The notes: a model not told the origin generated them from the letters alone. DNA of 36,635 nt from Candidatus Methanoperedens sp. (GCA_012026795.1 VEPM01000038.1:1-36635); one strand, 5' to 3'; positions 16,534 to 24,659 are shown, numbered from the stretch's first letter. Made by a program: numbers and translations.

Positions 16534-18191
16534 ACGATGAAGAACCTTTTTACAAAAAGCCACGAGTTCTCCTATTATTGGTCGTGATCCTTGCTTCAAT
16601 TGTGGCAATGACTGTCTCTTATAAGAACGGGGAAGTGAAAGTAGGCAGTAATCTCAACTATGGACTTGATCTGGAGGGCGGTTCATGGCTGCAACTGCAG
16701 CTCCAGGGAGCGATTGTCCAGGTAAGCGCAGACGAGAGCAAAATAATTCAATCGGAATTCCAGAGGCTATTAAATGACCCTTCCGTCAAGGTCGAAGAGA
16801 CCACTTTAAATTCAGTTACCTTTACAACCGCAAAACAGACCACCCAGAAAACAATAGATGGCTTCGGATTTGGCAAATCCACGATAACCCAGGCTCCAGG
16901 CGGGGGCACCAGGATCTCCCTGCAAATAAGCAGGGGATATGCCATCCAGAAATATCTTGAGAATAATCTCAATGCAGAGATAAAAATGATCCCTGGAAAT
17001 ATTCTTACATTTGAAATAAGAAAAACCGTGACCCAGGATGAATTGGATGCTCTGCTTAGACCAGTGGATGGGAAAGTCAATTCCTTCAAAGCCGGTGTAT
17101 CATCGGAAACAAGAGAGGAAACAAAGAAGATTCTTGAATCCAAGCTCAATAACCTTGGGATGAAAGAGATCCCGATACGGACAGTTGGAGACAATTATAT
17201 CCTCATCGACCTTGCAGGCGTGGATATAACCACAGCAAAGAATCTTGCTGCCAAACCAGGAAAATTTGAAATTCGGATACAGGTGAATGGCAATGAAAGT
17301 GAACATGTGCTGTATGGAACGGAAATAACACCAGGACTGCCTGAAAAACAGACCGGCGATGTATGGGGCATGTCTTTTACCCTGAGTGACGCTGGTGCAG
17401 CAGCACTCCGTGATGCTGCAATACAGTATGGAGCGGTCACAAATCGTTTAGATCATGAGCTGATAATGTTGCTTGATGAAAAGGAGATATATAGTGCTCC
17501 GCTGTCACCGGAACTGGCCAGGAACATCCAGAGCGTACCCCAGAAAGGCCTTACAGCAACAACAGGCACAGGAGATGAGGGACAAAGAGAAGCAATTGAA
17601 CTCCAGATCCATTTAAGAGCCGGTGCCCTGCCTGTGAAGGTGGATGTGATAGGCGCTGGAGAGGTTTCAGCAGAACTTGGCTCCAGGTTCAAGTCCCAGG
17701 TTTTGATCGCCGGATTAATAGCACTTATATTGGTCGCCATAGTAGTTTCATTAAGATATAAGCAGCCAAACATCGTTATCCCGATGCTTTCGACATCCTT
17801 CAGTGAAGTTATGATCATACTGGGTTTTACTGTCCTTGTCGGGTTCCAGCTTGACCTACCCACAATCGCGGGTATAATTGCGGTCATCGGGACAGGTATT
17901 GACCACCTTATAATTATTACTGATGAGGTTCTTGCAGGCGGTGCAATGCCACCGGATAAGGTTTATAAATCGCGCCTAACCAAAGCATTTGCCATAATAT
18001 TCTCAGCAGCTGCAACAGTGCTTGTGGCGATGTCTCCTCTCCTGATCATGGGATTTGGCGCTCTGAGAGGCTTTGCCGTAATTACCATAGTCGGTGTACT
18101 TATCGGGGTATTCATTGCAAGACCTGCATATGCCGAAGTTATCCAGAGCATGCTTGTTGAAGATACTGGCAGGAAGTTCGTAGATGAGTAA
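16530..18191 (+). CDS. secD: Protein-export membrane protein SecD
   Basis: A 553-residue partner of SecF. It has an N-terminal helix (about 10-27), the LNYGLDLEGGSWLQLQL signature, a long external domain (about 40-385) and a C-terminal block of five helices including IAGIIAVIGTGIDHLIIITDE, the conserved membrane-embedded Asp region. ATG 16530 overlaps the secF stop, giving translational coupling. The length fits archaeal SecD. No SecA is expected in archaea; the pair is thought to act through the SecYEG channel. Confidence 0.93.
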   Translation: MNDEEPFYKKPRVLLLLVVILASIVAMTVSYKNGEVKVGSNLNYGLDLEGGSWLQLQLQGAIVQVSADESKIIQSEFQRLLNDPSVKVEETTLNSVTFTTAKQTTQKTIDGFGFGKSTITQAPGGGTRISLQISRGYAIQKYLENNLNAEIKMIPGNILTFEIRKTVTQDELDALLRPVDGKVNSFKAGVSSETREETKKILESKLNNLGMKEIPIRTVGDNYILIDLAGVDITTAKNLAAKPGKFEIRIQVNGNESEHVLYGTEITPGLPEKQTGDVWGMSFTLSDAGAAALRDAAIQYGAVTNRLDHELIMLLDEKEIYSAPLSPELARNIQSVPQKGLTATTGTGDEGQREAIELQIHLRAGALPVKVDVIGAGEVSAELGSRFKSQVLIAGLIALILVAIVVSLRYKQPNIVIPMLSTSFSEVMIILGFTVLVGFQLDLPTIAGIIAVIGTGIDHLIIITDEVLAGGAMPPDKVYKSRLTKAFAIIFSAAATVLVAMSPLLIMGFGALRGFAVITIVGVLIGVFIARPAYAEVIQSMLVEDTGRKFVDE

Positions 18192-18415
18192 AAATACTGC
18201 ACAATAAGAATATAAATAGAAAATGATGTAGTTCCAACTCAAATAAAGAACATTTTAGGCAAGAAATGAGACCTAACAATAGCTTAATAAATGAATGAAT
18301 CCAAGTATGTATTATAATAGATATAGCAATTATTTAGAGCCATTCATTATGTTTTCATGCAATTTTCCAATGGTCAAACATTATTTCTAAAATCGAAAAG
18401 ATGCGAGGTAAGAAT
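18192..18415. other. Intergenic stretch after secD
   Basis: AT-rich and without a larger gene. An AATGAATG/CATTCATT inverted pair lies near 18290 and 18343. TATTATAAT-type sequence near 18310 could serve the small gene at 18416. Confidence 0.35.
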
Positions 18416-18553
18416 ATGTCAAAACTTAAAAAGCGAGAATTGGAGCGAAAAGGCGAAAAGAAACAGAAGATATTGGATACTAAATTGATGGGTGAGCATC
18501 TTGGGGATTTAACTAAAAAAGAAGTGGAAGTAGCGGAACTCCCTGAGGACTGA
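18416..18553 (+). CDS. Small charged 45-residue protein of unknown function
   Basis: ATG 18416 opens a 45-codon frame (MSKLKKRELERKGEKKQKIL at the start, AELPED at the end) with a GAGGT ribosome-binding site 8-9 bases upstream. It is very rich in Lys and Glu and likely helical. Its stop at 18551-18553 lies one base before the TTG start of the ubiquitin-like gene, and its last codons supply that gene's ribosome-binding site (CTGAGGA). This tight spacing argues that it is translated and coupled to the next gene. No family is recognised. Confidence 0.5.
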   Translation: MSKLKKRELERKGEKKQKILDTKLMGEHLGDLTKKEVEVAELPED

Positions 18554-18554
18554 A

Positions 18555-18761
18555 TTGAAGATAAATGTAAAAATCCTGTCTGGAGGTGTTAAAGAACAAA
18601 ACTTGGACGTTCCATCGGCATCAACATATGAAGAGCTTCTTGAATCTCTTCATATCAATCCGGAAATCGTTCTTGTGTTCAGAGGAGGCAATCCTGTGCC
18701 ACTTGATGAAAAAGTTACATCCGATAATGTTGAAATATTAAGAGTGGTGACAGGCGGATGA
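18555..18761 (+). CDS. Ubiquitin-like ThiS/MoaD/SAMP-type protein
   Basis: A 68-residue beta-grasp protein that ends in the exposed di-glycine VVTGG. Such proteins are adenylated by an E1-like enzyme at the terminal Gly and then carry sulfur (ThiS, MoaD) or attach to lysines (archaeal SAMPs). The pattern LVFRGGNPVPLDEKVTSDNVEILRV fits the ThiS/SAMP side of the fold. It begins with TTG at 18555, supported by GAGGA just upstream. It is followed 25 bp later by the MoaA-type gene, which favours a role in molybdopterin or tungstopterin synthesis, though sulfur supply to other pathways is equally possible. Confidence 0.78.
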   Translation: MKINVKILSGGVKEQNLDVPSASTYEELLESLHINPEIVLVFRGGNPVPLDEKVTSDNVEILRVVTGG

Positions 18762-18786
18762 TTACATTGGCTGTAAATCTTTCATC

Positions 18787-19689
18787 ATGGCAGCTATGCA
18801 ATTAACAGATGCTTATGGGCGAACAATAAAGAGCCTGCGAATTTCCATCACAAACCGCTGCAATCTTAAGTGCATTTATTGCCATCGTGAAGGTGAGATG
18901 CGTTATACCAATGATGAGATGAGTGTTGAAACCATAGCTAATATCGTGGTGGCTTCAAAGAAATTCGGGGTTAATAAAGTGAAATTCTCAGGGGGCGAAC
19001 CTTTAATGCGCAATGATTTTGAAAATATCCTCAGAGCTCTTCCGGAATTAAAGGATATTTCAGCTACAACCAACGGTACACTTCTTGTGCAAAGGGCAGA
19101 CGACCTTGCCAGGAGCGGCCTTAACAGGATAAACATAAGCCTCCCCTCCCTGCGGGCTGAAAAATACAGGAAAGTAACGGGTGGTGATGTAAGAATCGTA
19201 CTTGAGGGAATAGATGCTGCTGTAGCCTCCGGCCTTGTACCTGTCAAGTTAAATATGGTACTCATGAAAGGATTAAATGATACTGAAATTCAGGAAATGA
19301 TGGATTTTATTCAAAAATATAATGGGAAGGTAATCCTTCAGCTAATTGAATTGATGAATTTCCAGCAGACGGCGCAGTACCAGGTAAATATCAATGAGGT
19401 AGAAAAATTCCTTGAGAAAAGGGCAACGGATATAGAAGAACGATCAATGCACAGAAGAAGGAAATACCATATAGATGGTATTGAGGTCGAGCTTGTCCGC
19501 CCCATCGACAATTCGCATTTCTGTGCAAACTGTAACAGGCTCAGGGTGACTTCTGATGGAAAGCTGAAACCCTGTCTCCTGAGAAATGATAATCTTGTGG
19601 ATGTTAATAACAAGGAACCGGATGAGATTGCAGAACTAATGAAATTCGCAATGGAAAAAAGAGAACCCTTTTATAAAGATACTGAATGA
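18787..19689 (+). CDS. moaA: GTP 3',8-cyclase MoaA-type radical SAM enzyme
   Basis: A 300-residue enzyme with the two cluster sites that define MoaA: N-terminal CNLKCIYC (C25, C29, C32) and C-terminal CANCNRL...KPC (C246, C249, C263; CxxCx13C). VKFSGGEPLMR (65-75) binds SAM. MoaA opens pterin cofactor synthesis by turning GTP into 3',8-cyclo-GTP. The C-terminus follows the archaeal form. The start is ATG 18787; ATG 18796 is an alternative. The 3' end overlaps the convergent gene at 19671 by 19 bp. Confidence 0.88.
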   Translation: MAAMQLTDAYGRTIKSLRISITNRCNLKCIYCHREGEMRYTNDEMSVETIANIVVASKKFGVNKVKFSGGEPLMRNDFENILRALPELKDISATTNGTLLVQRADDLARSGLNRINISLPSLRAEKYRKVTGGDVRIVLEGIDAAVASGLVPVKLNMVLMKGLNDTEIQEMMDFIQKYNGKVILQLIELMNFQQTAQYQVNINEVEKFLEKRATDIEERSMHRRRKYHIDGIEVELVRPIDNSHFCANCNRLRVTSDGKLKPCLLRNDNLVDVNNKEPDEIAELMKFAMEKREPFYKDTE

Positions 19690-20612
19690 AGATTATAATG
19701 AGGTTGTTCTGTGTGGATTTTTTCAATAAAACCATACTCGAATATATCTTTTTCTGATATGATTTTTGAGATGTATTTTAGCCTGCACAGCACAGGTACA
19801 AAAGCCATTGTCGATTTAACAAAGTCTTTTGAAAGGGCGGCGCAATATTTTGGAGAGATACGGTAAGCATCCAGGACAAACTCTTCATCAACTATTCCAG
19901 CCAGTCCGGATACAAGTCTTGCAGCTTCTGCCGGACGAATCCTGATGAAATTACTTGCTTTTTCATGTTGTTCCAGGAACGGCAGGACAATACCGGGATA
20001 CTGTACTAATTCTTTTCGGATAACGATGCCGTAACTCGGATTATCAGGCCAGAGCAAGTGAGGTGGAATGATCAATTTTGCATTGCAGGCACGCGCGGCA
20101 GCCACAGCAAGCGATGGAGTTCCAACCGCAGCATCGATCTTTCCATCCACCAGCGCCTCAAGAACAAAGTCAGTCCATGGGAAGTTCTTTACCCTGATGT
20201 TCAAGTCATTTGCATTTATGATATTATTTATAATGACATCATGAATAGACCCTTTTGGGGGAGAACCTATTACTTTTCCCTCAAATTGTCTCATAACAAT
20301 ATTGATATCATCAGGTTCAGTATAAATCCTATAATTTTTCCGGGCGATCAATACCGTTCCTTCGACATGTCCCCCTGCCACGCAGACGATTGGAACACCG
20401 CGATCGATACCAATGATAGCAGGAGGAAGACCAATGTACCCGATATCAATTTCTTTATTTTCAAAAGCTTTAACAATATCAGGTCCCGAAGCAAAAAGTT
20501 TCCAGGTTGCATGTATTCCTGACTTCTCCAGCCAGTCAGTACCCATAAGAATAAAAGAGGTGTGATATAAAGTAGAAAGATGACCTATAATAATTTCTTT
20601 TTTTTCGACCAT
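19671..20612 (-). CDS. Substrate-binding-protein homologue without signal peptide
   Basis: A 313-residue protein of the SsuA/NMT1-type periplasmic binding fold: IIIGHLSTLYHTSFILMG (6-23), FENKEIDIGYIGLPPAII, and GKVIGSPPKGSIHDVIINN are its typical ligand-cleft segments. It begins MVEKKEIIIGH with no signal peptide or lipobox, and no permease or ATPase gene is near, so it is probably cytoplasmic. Cytoplasmic relatives include enzymes and ligand-binding proteins (for example MqnA/MqnD or THI5-like proteins), so an enzyme or ligand sensor is possible. The ligand is unknown. ATG 20612 is the first start of the frame. Confidence 0.72.
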   Translation of the reverse strand: MVEKKEIIIGHLSTLYHTSFILMGTDWLEKSGIHATWKLFASGPDIVKAFENKEIDIGYIGLPPAIIGIDRGVPIVCVAGGHVEGTVLIARKNYRIYTEPDDINIVMRQFEGKVIGSPPKGSIHDVIINNIINANDLNIRVKNFPWTDFVLEALVDGKIDAAVGTPSLAVAAARACNAKLIIPPHLLWPDNPSYGIVIRKELVQYPGIVLPFLEQHEKASNFIRIRPAEAARLVSGLAGIVDEEFVLDAYRISPKYCAALSKDFVKSTMAFVPVLCRLKYISKIISEKDIFEYGFIEKIHTEQPHYNLHSVSL

Positions 20613-20632
20613 GATGTGTTTTTAATGGGAAG

Positions 20633-20658
20633 CTGCAATTAAAACTTTTCTATTGCAG
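20633..20658. other. Inverted repeat CTGCAAT / ATTGCAG before the 19671-20612 gene
   Basis: CTGCAAT (20633-20639) and ATTGCAG (20652-20658) form a 7-bp stem with a 12-base loop, extendable by a G-T and an A-T pair. It lies 20 bp upstream of the ATG of the minus-strand binding-protein gene, so it could be an operator or a leader hairpin. Confidence 0.35.
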
Positions 20659-20713
20659 TTCGATACAAGGATTTGGATGTAATTTGGGTAAAATACTGGA
20701 AAAATACTATTAA

Positions 20714-20815
20714 AGGATAGACCAATTATCAACTACGTAGAGGATAAATACAAATCATCAAGATTCACATCCTATCCTATCCAAAATCTATCCAAGAATT
20801 CTTGAGATCCTCTAC
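20714..20815. other. Intergenic segment with nested inverted repeats
   Basis: GTAGAGGAT (20737-20745) pairs with ATCCTCTAC (20807-20815). Inside, TCAAGATTC faces GAATTCTTGA, and AGGATAG (from 20714) faces CTATCCT, which is part of three CTATCC copies. The right arm is followed by a pyrimidine run CCTTTTTCTTTC. It lies between two divergent genes. It could be a structured RNA, a set of regulator sites or a decayed mobile repeat. Confidence 0.4.
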
Positions 20816-20898
20816 CTTTTTCTTTCATTGATTATAAGATTGCTTACAAAATTACTTGTGTATCTATTTAACTAAATTACAATAACCTTTACATATCA

Positions 20899-21207
20899 TT
20901 GCCTGTATATTACAGAAAAGTGAAACAACATGCTGTCCTTCCGGAAAAAGTAAAAAGATACGAAGAACTCTTACGGAAGGCGTTGAAAGCTTATGAGATA
21001 GCGGTGCAGGAAAATTCCCATTTGATTAAAGTTGCCCGGGATTATTCAAATATGGCCAGTTCCTATTACGATGATGGGATGCACTTTATCAAAGAAGAGG
21101 ATATGGTAAATGCACTTGTCTGTTTCAGTTATGGACACGCGTGGCTGGATGCCGGTGTAAAACTCGGTATCTTTAAAGTAAGTGATGAGAACCTGTTTAC
21201 AATCTAA
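20899..21207 (+). CDS. DUF357 protein
   Basis: A 102-residue all-helical protein of the archaeal DUF357 type. Its two long helices (ERYEELLRKALKAYEIAV-like, residues 16-34, and about 40-95 with DALVCFSYGHAWLDAGVKLGIF in the family form NALVCFSYGHAWLDAGVKLG) are a family signature. No function is established. The start is TTG 20899, close to the predicted RNA start; GTG 20920 in the same frame is possible. It heads a plus-strand unit with UPF0212 and DPH6 genes. Confidence 0.78.
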   Translation: MPVYYRKVKQHAVLPEKVKRYEELLRKALKAYEIAVQENSHLIKVARDYSNMASSYYDDGMHFIKEEDMVNALVCFSYGHAWLDAGVKLGIFKVSDENLFTI

Positions 21208-21222
21208 TAGAGGAGTAATAAA

Positions 21223-21609
21223 ATGTCAAATTATATAGTTACACTTGAAGCCGCATGGCTTGTGAAAAGCGTAGAAAGTGTTGAAGATGCAATGAATATT
21301 GCTATATCTGAAGTTGGAAAAATGCTCAATCCTGATTTGAACTTCGTGGAAATAGAAGTGGGGACAACGAGCTGTCCGGCATGCGGCGAAGCTTTCGACA
21401 GCGTATTTATGGCAGCAGGTACCGCTCTTGTAGGAATTCTGCTTGAAATGAAAGTGTATGATGCCGAAAATGAAGAGCATGCGGCAAAGATAGCAAAATC
21501 AACAATAGGTAAGGCGTTGGTAAGCACACCTCTGGATGTCGTTGATGTCGATGAGTTCGAAGGTGGAAAAGATAGTAAGGAAAAGAAAAAACCCTCAGGG
21601 AAACATTAA
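21223..21609 (+). CDS. UPF0212/DUF555 protein
   Basis: A 128-residue archaeal protein of the UPF0212 family (DUF555). It keeps the CPAC motif ([13 protein letters not shown], about 49-61), which may bind zinc, and the family strands [16 protein letters not shown] and [20 protein letters not shown]. The last 15 residues are a Lys-rich tail. Function is unknown. AGAGGAG precedes ATG 21223, 15 bp after the DUF357 stop, and the next gene starts 5 bp after its stop. Confidence 0.85.
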   Translation: MSNYIVTLEAAWLVKSVESVEDAMNIAISEVGKMLNPDLNFVEIEVGTTSCPACGEAFDSVFMAAGTALVGILLEMKVYDAENEEHAAKIAKSTIGKALVSTPLDVVDVDEFEGGKDSKEKKKPSGKH

Positions 21610-21614
21610 TCCGG

Positions 21615-22283
21615 ATGAAACTTGCAGCTCTTATTTCCGGGGGCAAGGATTCGTCTTTTGCAATATATAAAGCACTTCAGCAAGGTTATGAAGTCACTGA
21701 TCTTGTAACAATAATACCCGCAAATGAAGATTCATATATGTTCCATTCTGCAAATATCCACCTCACCGGGCTTATCTCAGAGGCTTGCGGAATTCCCCTC
21801 ACGTCGCAGCTATCAACCGGCGAGAAGGAAGAGGAACTCGAAGACTTGATAATAGCCCTGAAGTATGTGAATGTTGATGGTGTTGTGGTGGGTGCTATCG
21901 AATCGCAGTACCAGGCTTCCCGGGTGAGGCGGATTTGTGAAGAACTCGGGATAAAAATGTATGCGCCATTGTGGCATGTGGAACCTGAAAAGCTTCTCCG
22001 GGAAATGATTACCTTAATGGATATAAGGATGATAAAAGTAGCGGCAGCAGGGATGGATCAATCATGGCTCGGCAGGCGCTTTGATGATACGTTAATAGAA
22101 GACCTGAAAGCGCTTAACAGGAAATACAGGGTTCATATAGCGGGCGAAGGTGGCGAATACGAGTCTCTTGTTCTTGATGCTCCGTTCTACAAGAAAAGAA
22201 TCAATCTTCTTGAGACCCGAAATATCTGGATGGGAGATCACGGGATCATGAAAGTGGTAGAAGCGGAGCTTGGTGAAAAGTAA
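21615..22283 (+). CDS. dph6: Diphthine-ammonia ligase (DPH6-type)
   Basis: A 222-residue N-type ATP pyrophosphatase. The PP-loop SGGKDSS (8-14) is at the N-terminus and GEGGEYESLVLDAPFY near the C-terminus is the DPH6 signature. The enzyme amidates diphthine on elongation factor 2 as the last step of diphthamide synthesis, using ATP and ammonium. The assignment rests on family knowledge. It is the third gene of the DUF357-UPF0212 unit, and its stop nearly abuts the stop of the converging HxlR gene (22284). Confidence 0.88.
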   Translation: MKLAALISGGKDSSFAIYKALQQGYEVTDLVTIIPANEDSYMFHSANIHLTGLISEACGIPLTSQLSTGEKEEELEDLIIALKYVNVDGVVVGAIESQYQASRVRRICEELGIKMYAPLWHVEPEKLLREMITLMDIRMIKVAAAGMDQSWLGRRFDDTLIEDLKALNRKYRVHIAGEGGEYESLVLDAPFYKKRINLLETRNIWMGDHGIMKVVEAELGEK

Positions 22284-22688
22284 TTATTTTATTTTTCCGG
22301 CAGGCATCACTACTCGGAGACCTCTTTCCAGAGGTTTTATTTCAGGAATTGATGATTCTTCCATTGATACCAGCCATTTCTCTCCCCAACACCTGATCTC
22401 TGCCATAACTTTTCTCAGGTCCTCTCCTTTATTAGTAAGGACATATTCAATTTTATCGGGTTGATCGATATTTGTCTTTTTTTCAATAATACCTTTTTTC
22501 TGGAGATCACATAAATTCTCAGTGAGGACTTTAGATGAAATACCATGTATGCAATTTTTTAACTCATTGAACCGTTTTGGTTCTTTCATGAGATTGTGAA
22601 TAATGACAAGTGTCCACTTATTTCCAATTGTATAGATCGATTCCACAACAGGACACAATTCAGCTTTTTGAGAATATTCAGGAGGCAT
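22284..22688 (-). CDS. HxlR-family transcription regulator
   Basis: A 134-residue winged-helix protein with the HxlR layout: an N-terminal Cys in ELCPVVES (C12), GNKWTLVIIHNLMKEPKRFNEL, and GISSKVLTENLCDLQKKGII as the recognition helix. In several HxlR proteins this N-terminal Cys senses oxidants or electrophiles; three more Cys are present here. It is divergent from a small Cys protein and DoxX, and a dyad sits between. It is most likely a repressor or activator of that unit and possibly of itself. Confidence 0.85.
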   Translation of the reverse strand: MPPEYSQKAELCPVVESIYTIGNKWTLVIIHNLMKEPKRFNELKNCIHGISSKVLTENLCDLQKKGIIEKKTNIDQPDKIEYVLTNKGEDLRKVMAEIRCWGEKWLVSMEESSIPEIKPLERGLRVVMPAGKIK

Positions 22689-22742
22689 AAATTAAAATAA
22701 TAAATATTTGTCATCATAGTTAAATATATCCTGGATTTCATG

Positions 22743-22774
22743 GTTACCAAAAAGTAACTTAAATCTTATATAAT
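22743..22774 (+). promoter_or_regulatory. Candidate HxlR operator next to a TATA box
   Basis: GTTAC (22743-22747) and GTAAC (22754-22758) form a dyad with a 6-base spacer, directly upstream of the TATA box CTTATATAATA (22764-22774) that serves the genes at 22810 and 22949. HxlR proteins bind such short dyads as dimers, and the regulator gene is adjacent. This is inference from position and symmetry. Confidence 0.5.
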
Positions 22775-22809
22775 ATATAATAATAATATGGGATTTGAGG
22801 TTTTAAAAA

Positions 22810-22941
22810 ATGAAATTTGATAAAGAAAAGATTAAAACAGCAATAGACTCGGTGAATAATGCATGCCTGCACTGCGGAAGCGCCCATACAAATAGTTGCC
22901 CGGTAAGCGTAGCAAGACAGGAACTGAGTTCAATAGCGTGA
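22810..22941 (+). CDS. 43-residue cysteine protein ahead of DoxX
   Basis: A frame of 43 codons (MKFDKEKIKTAIDSV at the start) with C19, C22 and C30 in ACLHCGSAHTNSCPV, flanked by H21 and H26. The Cys/His spacing suggests a small metal-binding knuckle or a redox peptide. GAGG lies upstream at the right distance, a TATA box precedes it, and its stop lies 7 bp before the DoxX start, so it is probably the first gene of a two-gene unit. No family is recognised. Confidence 0.6.
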   Translation: MKFDKEKIKTAIDSVNNACLHCGSAHTNSCPVSVARQELSSIA

Positions 22942-22948
22942 TTATCTC

Positions 22949-23398
22949 ATGTCAGAAAAAAACAATCATTATAGCCTGATAATCCTGCGGGCTGCACTGG
23001 GAATCATATTTTTCGCACATGGTTCCCAGAAGCTTCTGGGCTGGTTCGGTGGATATGGTTTTGATGCAACCATGCAATTTTTCCAGCAAATCGGGATACC
23101 AGCAATCATTGCCATGCTTATAATTCTTGGAGAATTTTTCGGTGGAATATTGATATTATCGGGATTATTCACGCGTGTTGCATCAGCATGGATCTCTATC
23201 ATAATGCTTGGTGCGCTTTTCATGGTCCACCTGCCCAATGGTTTTTTCCTCTCAGGAGATAAAGCTGGCTATGAATATGTTTTTGCTCTCCTTTTCACTG
23301 CCCTCTACCTTATGCTGAATGGCGCAGGAAGTCTATCCCTGGATAGACTTATAAAAAATAAGGTTGGAAACGAAACACTCAAGAAATTGGTTTCATAA
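22949..23398 (+). CDS. DoxX-family membrane protein
   Basis: A 149-residue protein with four predicted membrane helices and the DoxX signature at the first one (ILRAALGIIFFAHGSQKLLGWFGG). DoxX-type proteins take part in quinone-linked or thiol-linked redox chemistry and are often controlled by HxlR-type regulators. The role here is inferred from this pairing. It has no strong ribosome-binding site of its own, which fits translational coupling to the small Cys gene 7 bp upstream. Confidence 0.85.
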   Translation: MSEKNNHYSLIILRAALGIIFFAHGSQKLLGWFGGYGFDATMQFFQQIGIPAIIAMLIILGEFFGGILILSGLFTRVASAWISIIMLGALFMVHLPNGFFLSGDKAGYEYVFALLFTALYLMLNGAGSLSLDRLIKNKVGNETLKKLVS

Positions 23399-23509
23399 AC
23401 CTTTTTTCTTAAATGGTCGGTCCACTCCCCAACCCGCTTCAAGCATTCTACACTCTGTGCATCATCATGCAATATAATTGATATAGTATCACCAATAAAT
23501 AGTATATTA

Positions 23510-23521
23510 CTACAATTGTAG
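23510..23521. promoter_or_regulatory. 12-bp palindrome upstream of the ribbon-helix-helix regulator gene
   Basis: CTACAATTGTAG is a perfect palindrome about 40 bp upstream of the TATA box TTTATAAT (23560-23567) of the gene starting at 23597. Ribbon-helix-helix dimers bind such sites, so it is a candidate autoregulatory operator. Confidence 0.4.
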
Positions 23522-23596
23522 CACTTGAGTATTACTTTTTGAACACTAATTTGAAAAGGTTTATAATAGATTAACTCAGTGATAATCTATGGTATA

Positions 23597-24643
23597 ATGG
23601 TTGTTAGAAAAAATATCTCTCTTGAGACAACTCATCTTAAGAAGCTTGATCCGTTAATCACGAAACATAATGGAAATCTGAGCGCGGCTATAAGGGATGC
23701 CATTGATATCACTGAGACTTCTCTTCGACGCTATGGTTCTGTCGAGGAGGCAATATCAAAAATTGCCTCTGATAAAAAAGAATTAACAGGAAGGGAAGAG
23801 TCAGTAGAATCAGGAAAGAACGTTCTTCTCGGAAGGCCTATTTTCCTCTGGATGCTTGAATCTACAAAAGGCATTCCACTTGAAAAAGAAATATTTGAAG
23901 AGATACTTGATCCCCTGAAAATCGTTTCGATACCAGACCTTGATAAGAGGATAAATGAAATAAGCAGCGAATGCGGCTGGAACAGCCAGGTATCCATCTT
24001 TTGTATGGATTATATTAATCCGGCGACTGCGACTATTACCATAACAGGTGATAATGAATTTTATCGTGATTTTGTAGCCCACATTGTGGTAATGTTCCTT
24101 GTTAATAACAAATTCCTGGACATTGATGTTGTTCACAAAAGAGCAACGACTATCAGGATTGACCTGAAGTATCGTGAAAAAGGAACTCAACCTGTTGCAG
24201 CAATGAAATACTTCGGATATTTGAAAGACGCAGTGAAAGAATTCAAATCCAGGGAAGAATTCTGGAAAAACCTGATGGAAATATACCGTTCTGTGAATTA
24301 TAATATGGTATCGCTTTATAAGGGGAATTATGAGGAGCTGCTTGCCTGCGATCCACTTACGGACGCAGGCATATTCGAATCAATATCTAAAAAACATATT
24401 GCCAGCATTCCTCACCAGGACTTTTTGAAACTATTAAAAAAAACCGAAGAATCCATGTTGATAGTGGATAAGATCGAGATAATGGAGAACAGCGTCAATA
24501 TTTATCATAGTTACAAGAACGAAAAAGCGATCAAGAATATCCAGGATTATTATGTATCACTTCTAAAAGCAAACGGGCATGAATATGAAGCGAAATATTC
24601 CACGAGCCTTATAGTATTAAATCATGTCTGCTGCAAAGATTGA
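23597..24643 (+). CDS. Ribbon-helix-helix N-terminus with large sensor-like domain
   Basis: A 348-residue protein. Residues 1-45 (VVRKNISLETTHLKKLDPLITKHNGNLSAAIRDAID) fit the strand-helix-helix DNA-binding form of CopG/MetJ proteins. About 300 further residues, with no membrane segment, form at least one alpha-beta domain (GWNSQVSIFCMDYINPATATITIT; YSTSLIVLNHVCCKD at the end). A DNA-binding domain fused to a large C-terminal domain suggests a ligand-sensing regulator. The ligand is unknown. I prefer ATG 23597 over GTG 23579 because it matches the motif start and lies about 30 bases after the TATA box, as in a near-leaderless transcript. Confidence 0.65.
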   Translation: MVVRKNISLETTHLKKLDPLITKHNGNLSAAIRDAIDITETSLRRYGSVEEAISKIASDKKELTGREESVESGKNVLLGRPIFLWMLESTKGIPLEKEIFEEILDPLKIVSIPDLDKRINEISSECGWNSQVSIFCMDYINPATATITITGDNEFYRDFVAHIVVMFLVNNKFLDIDVVHKRATTIRIDLKYREKGTQPVAAMKYFGYLKDAVKEFKSREEFWKNLMEIYRSVNYNMVSLYKGNYEELLACDPLTDAGIFESISKKHIASIPHQDFLKLLKKTEESMLIVDKIEIMENSVNIYHSYKNEKAIKNIQDYYVSLLKANGHEYEAKYSTSLIVLNHVCCKD

Positions 24644-24659
24644 TTATTGAATTATTGAT

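Noticed and set aside
16748-17887. Long minus-strand frames opposite secD.
   Set aside because: Shadow frames of secD; Ser/Pro/Thr-rich text typical of antisense translation.
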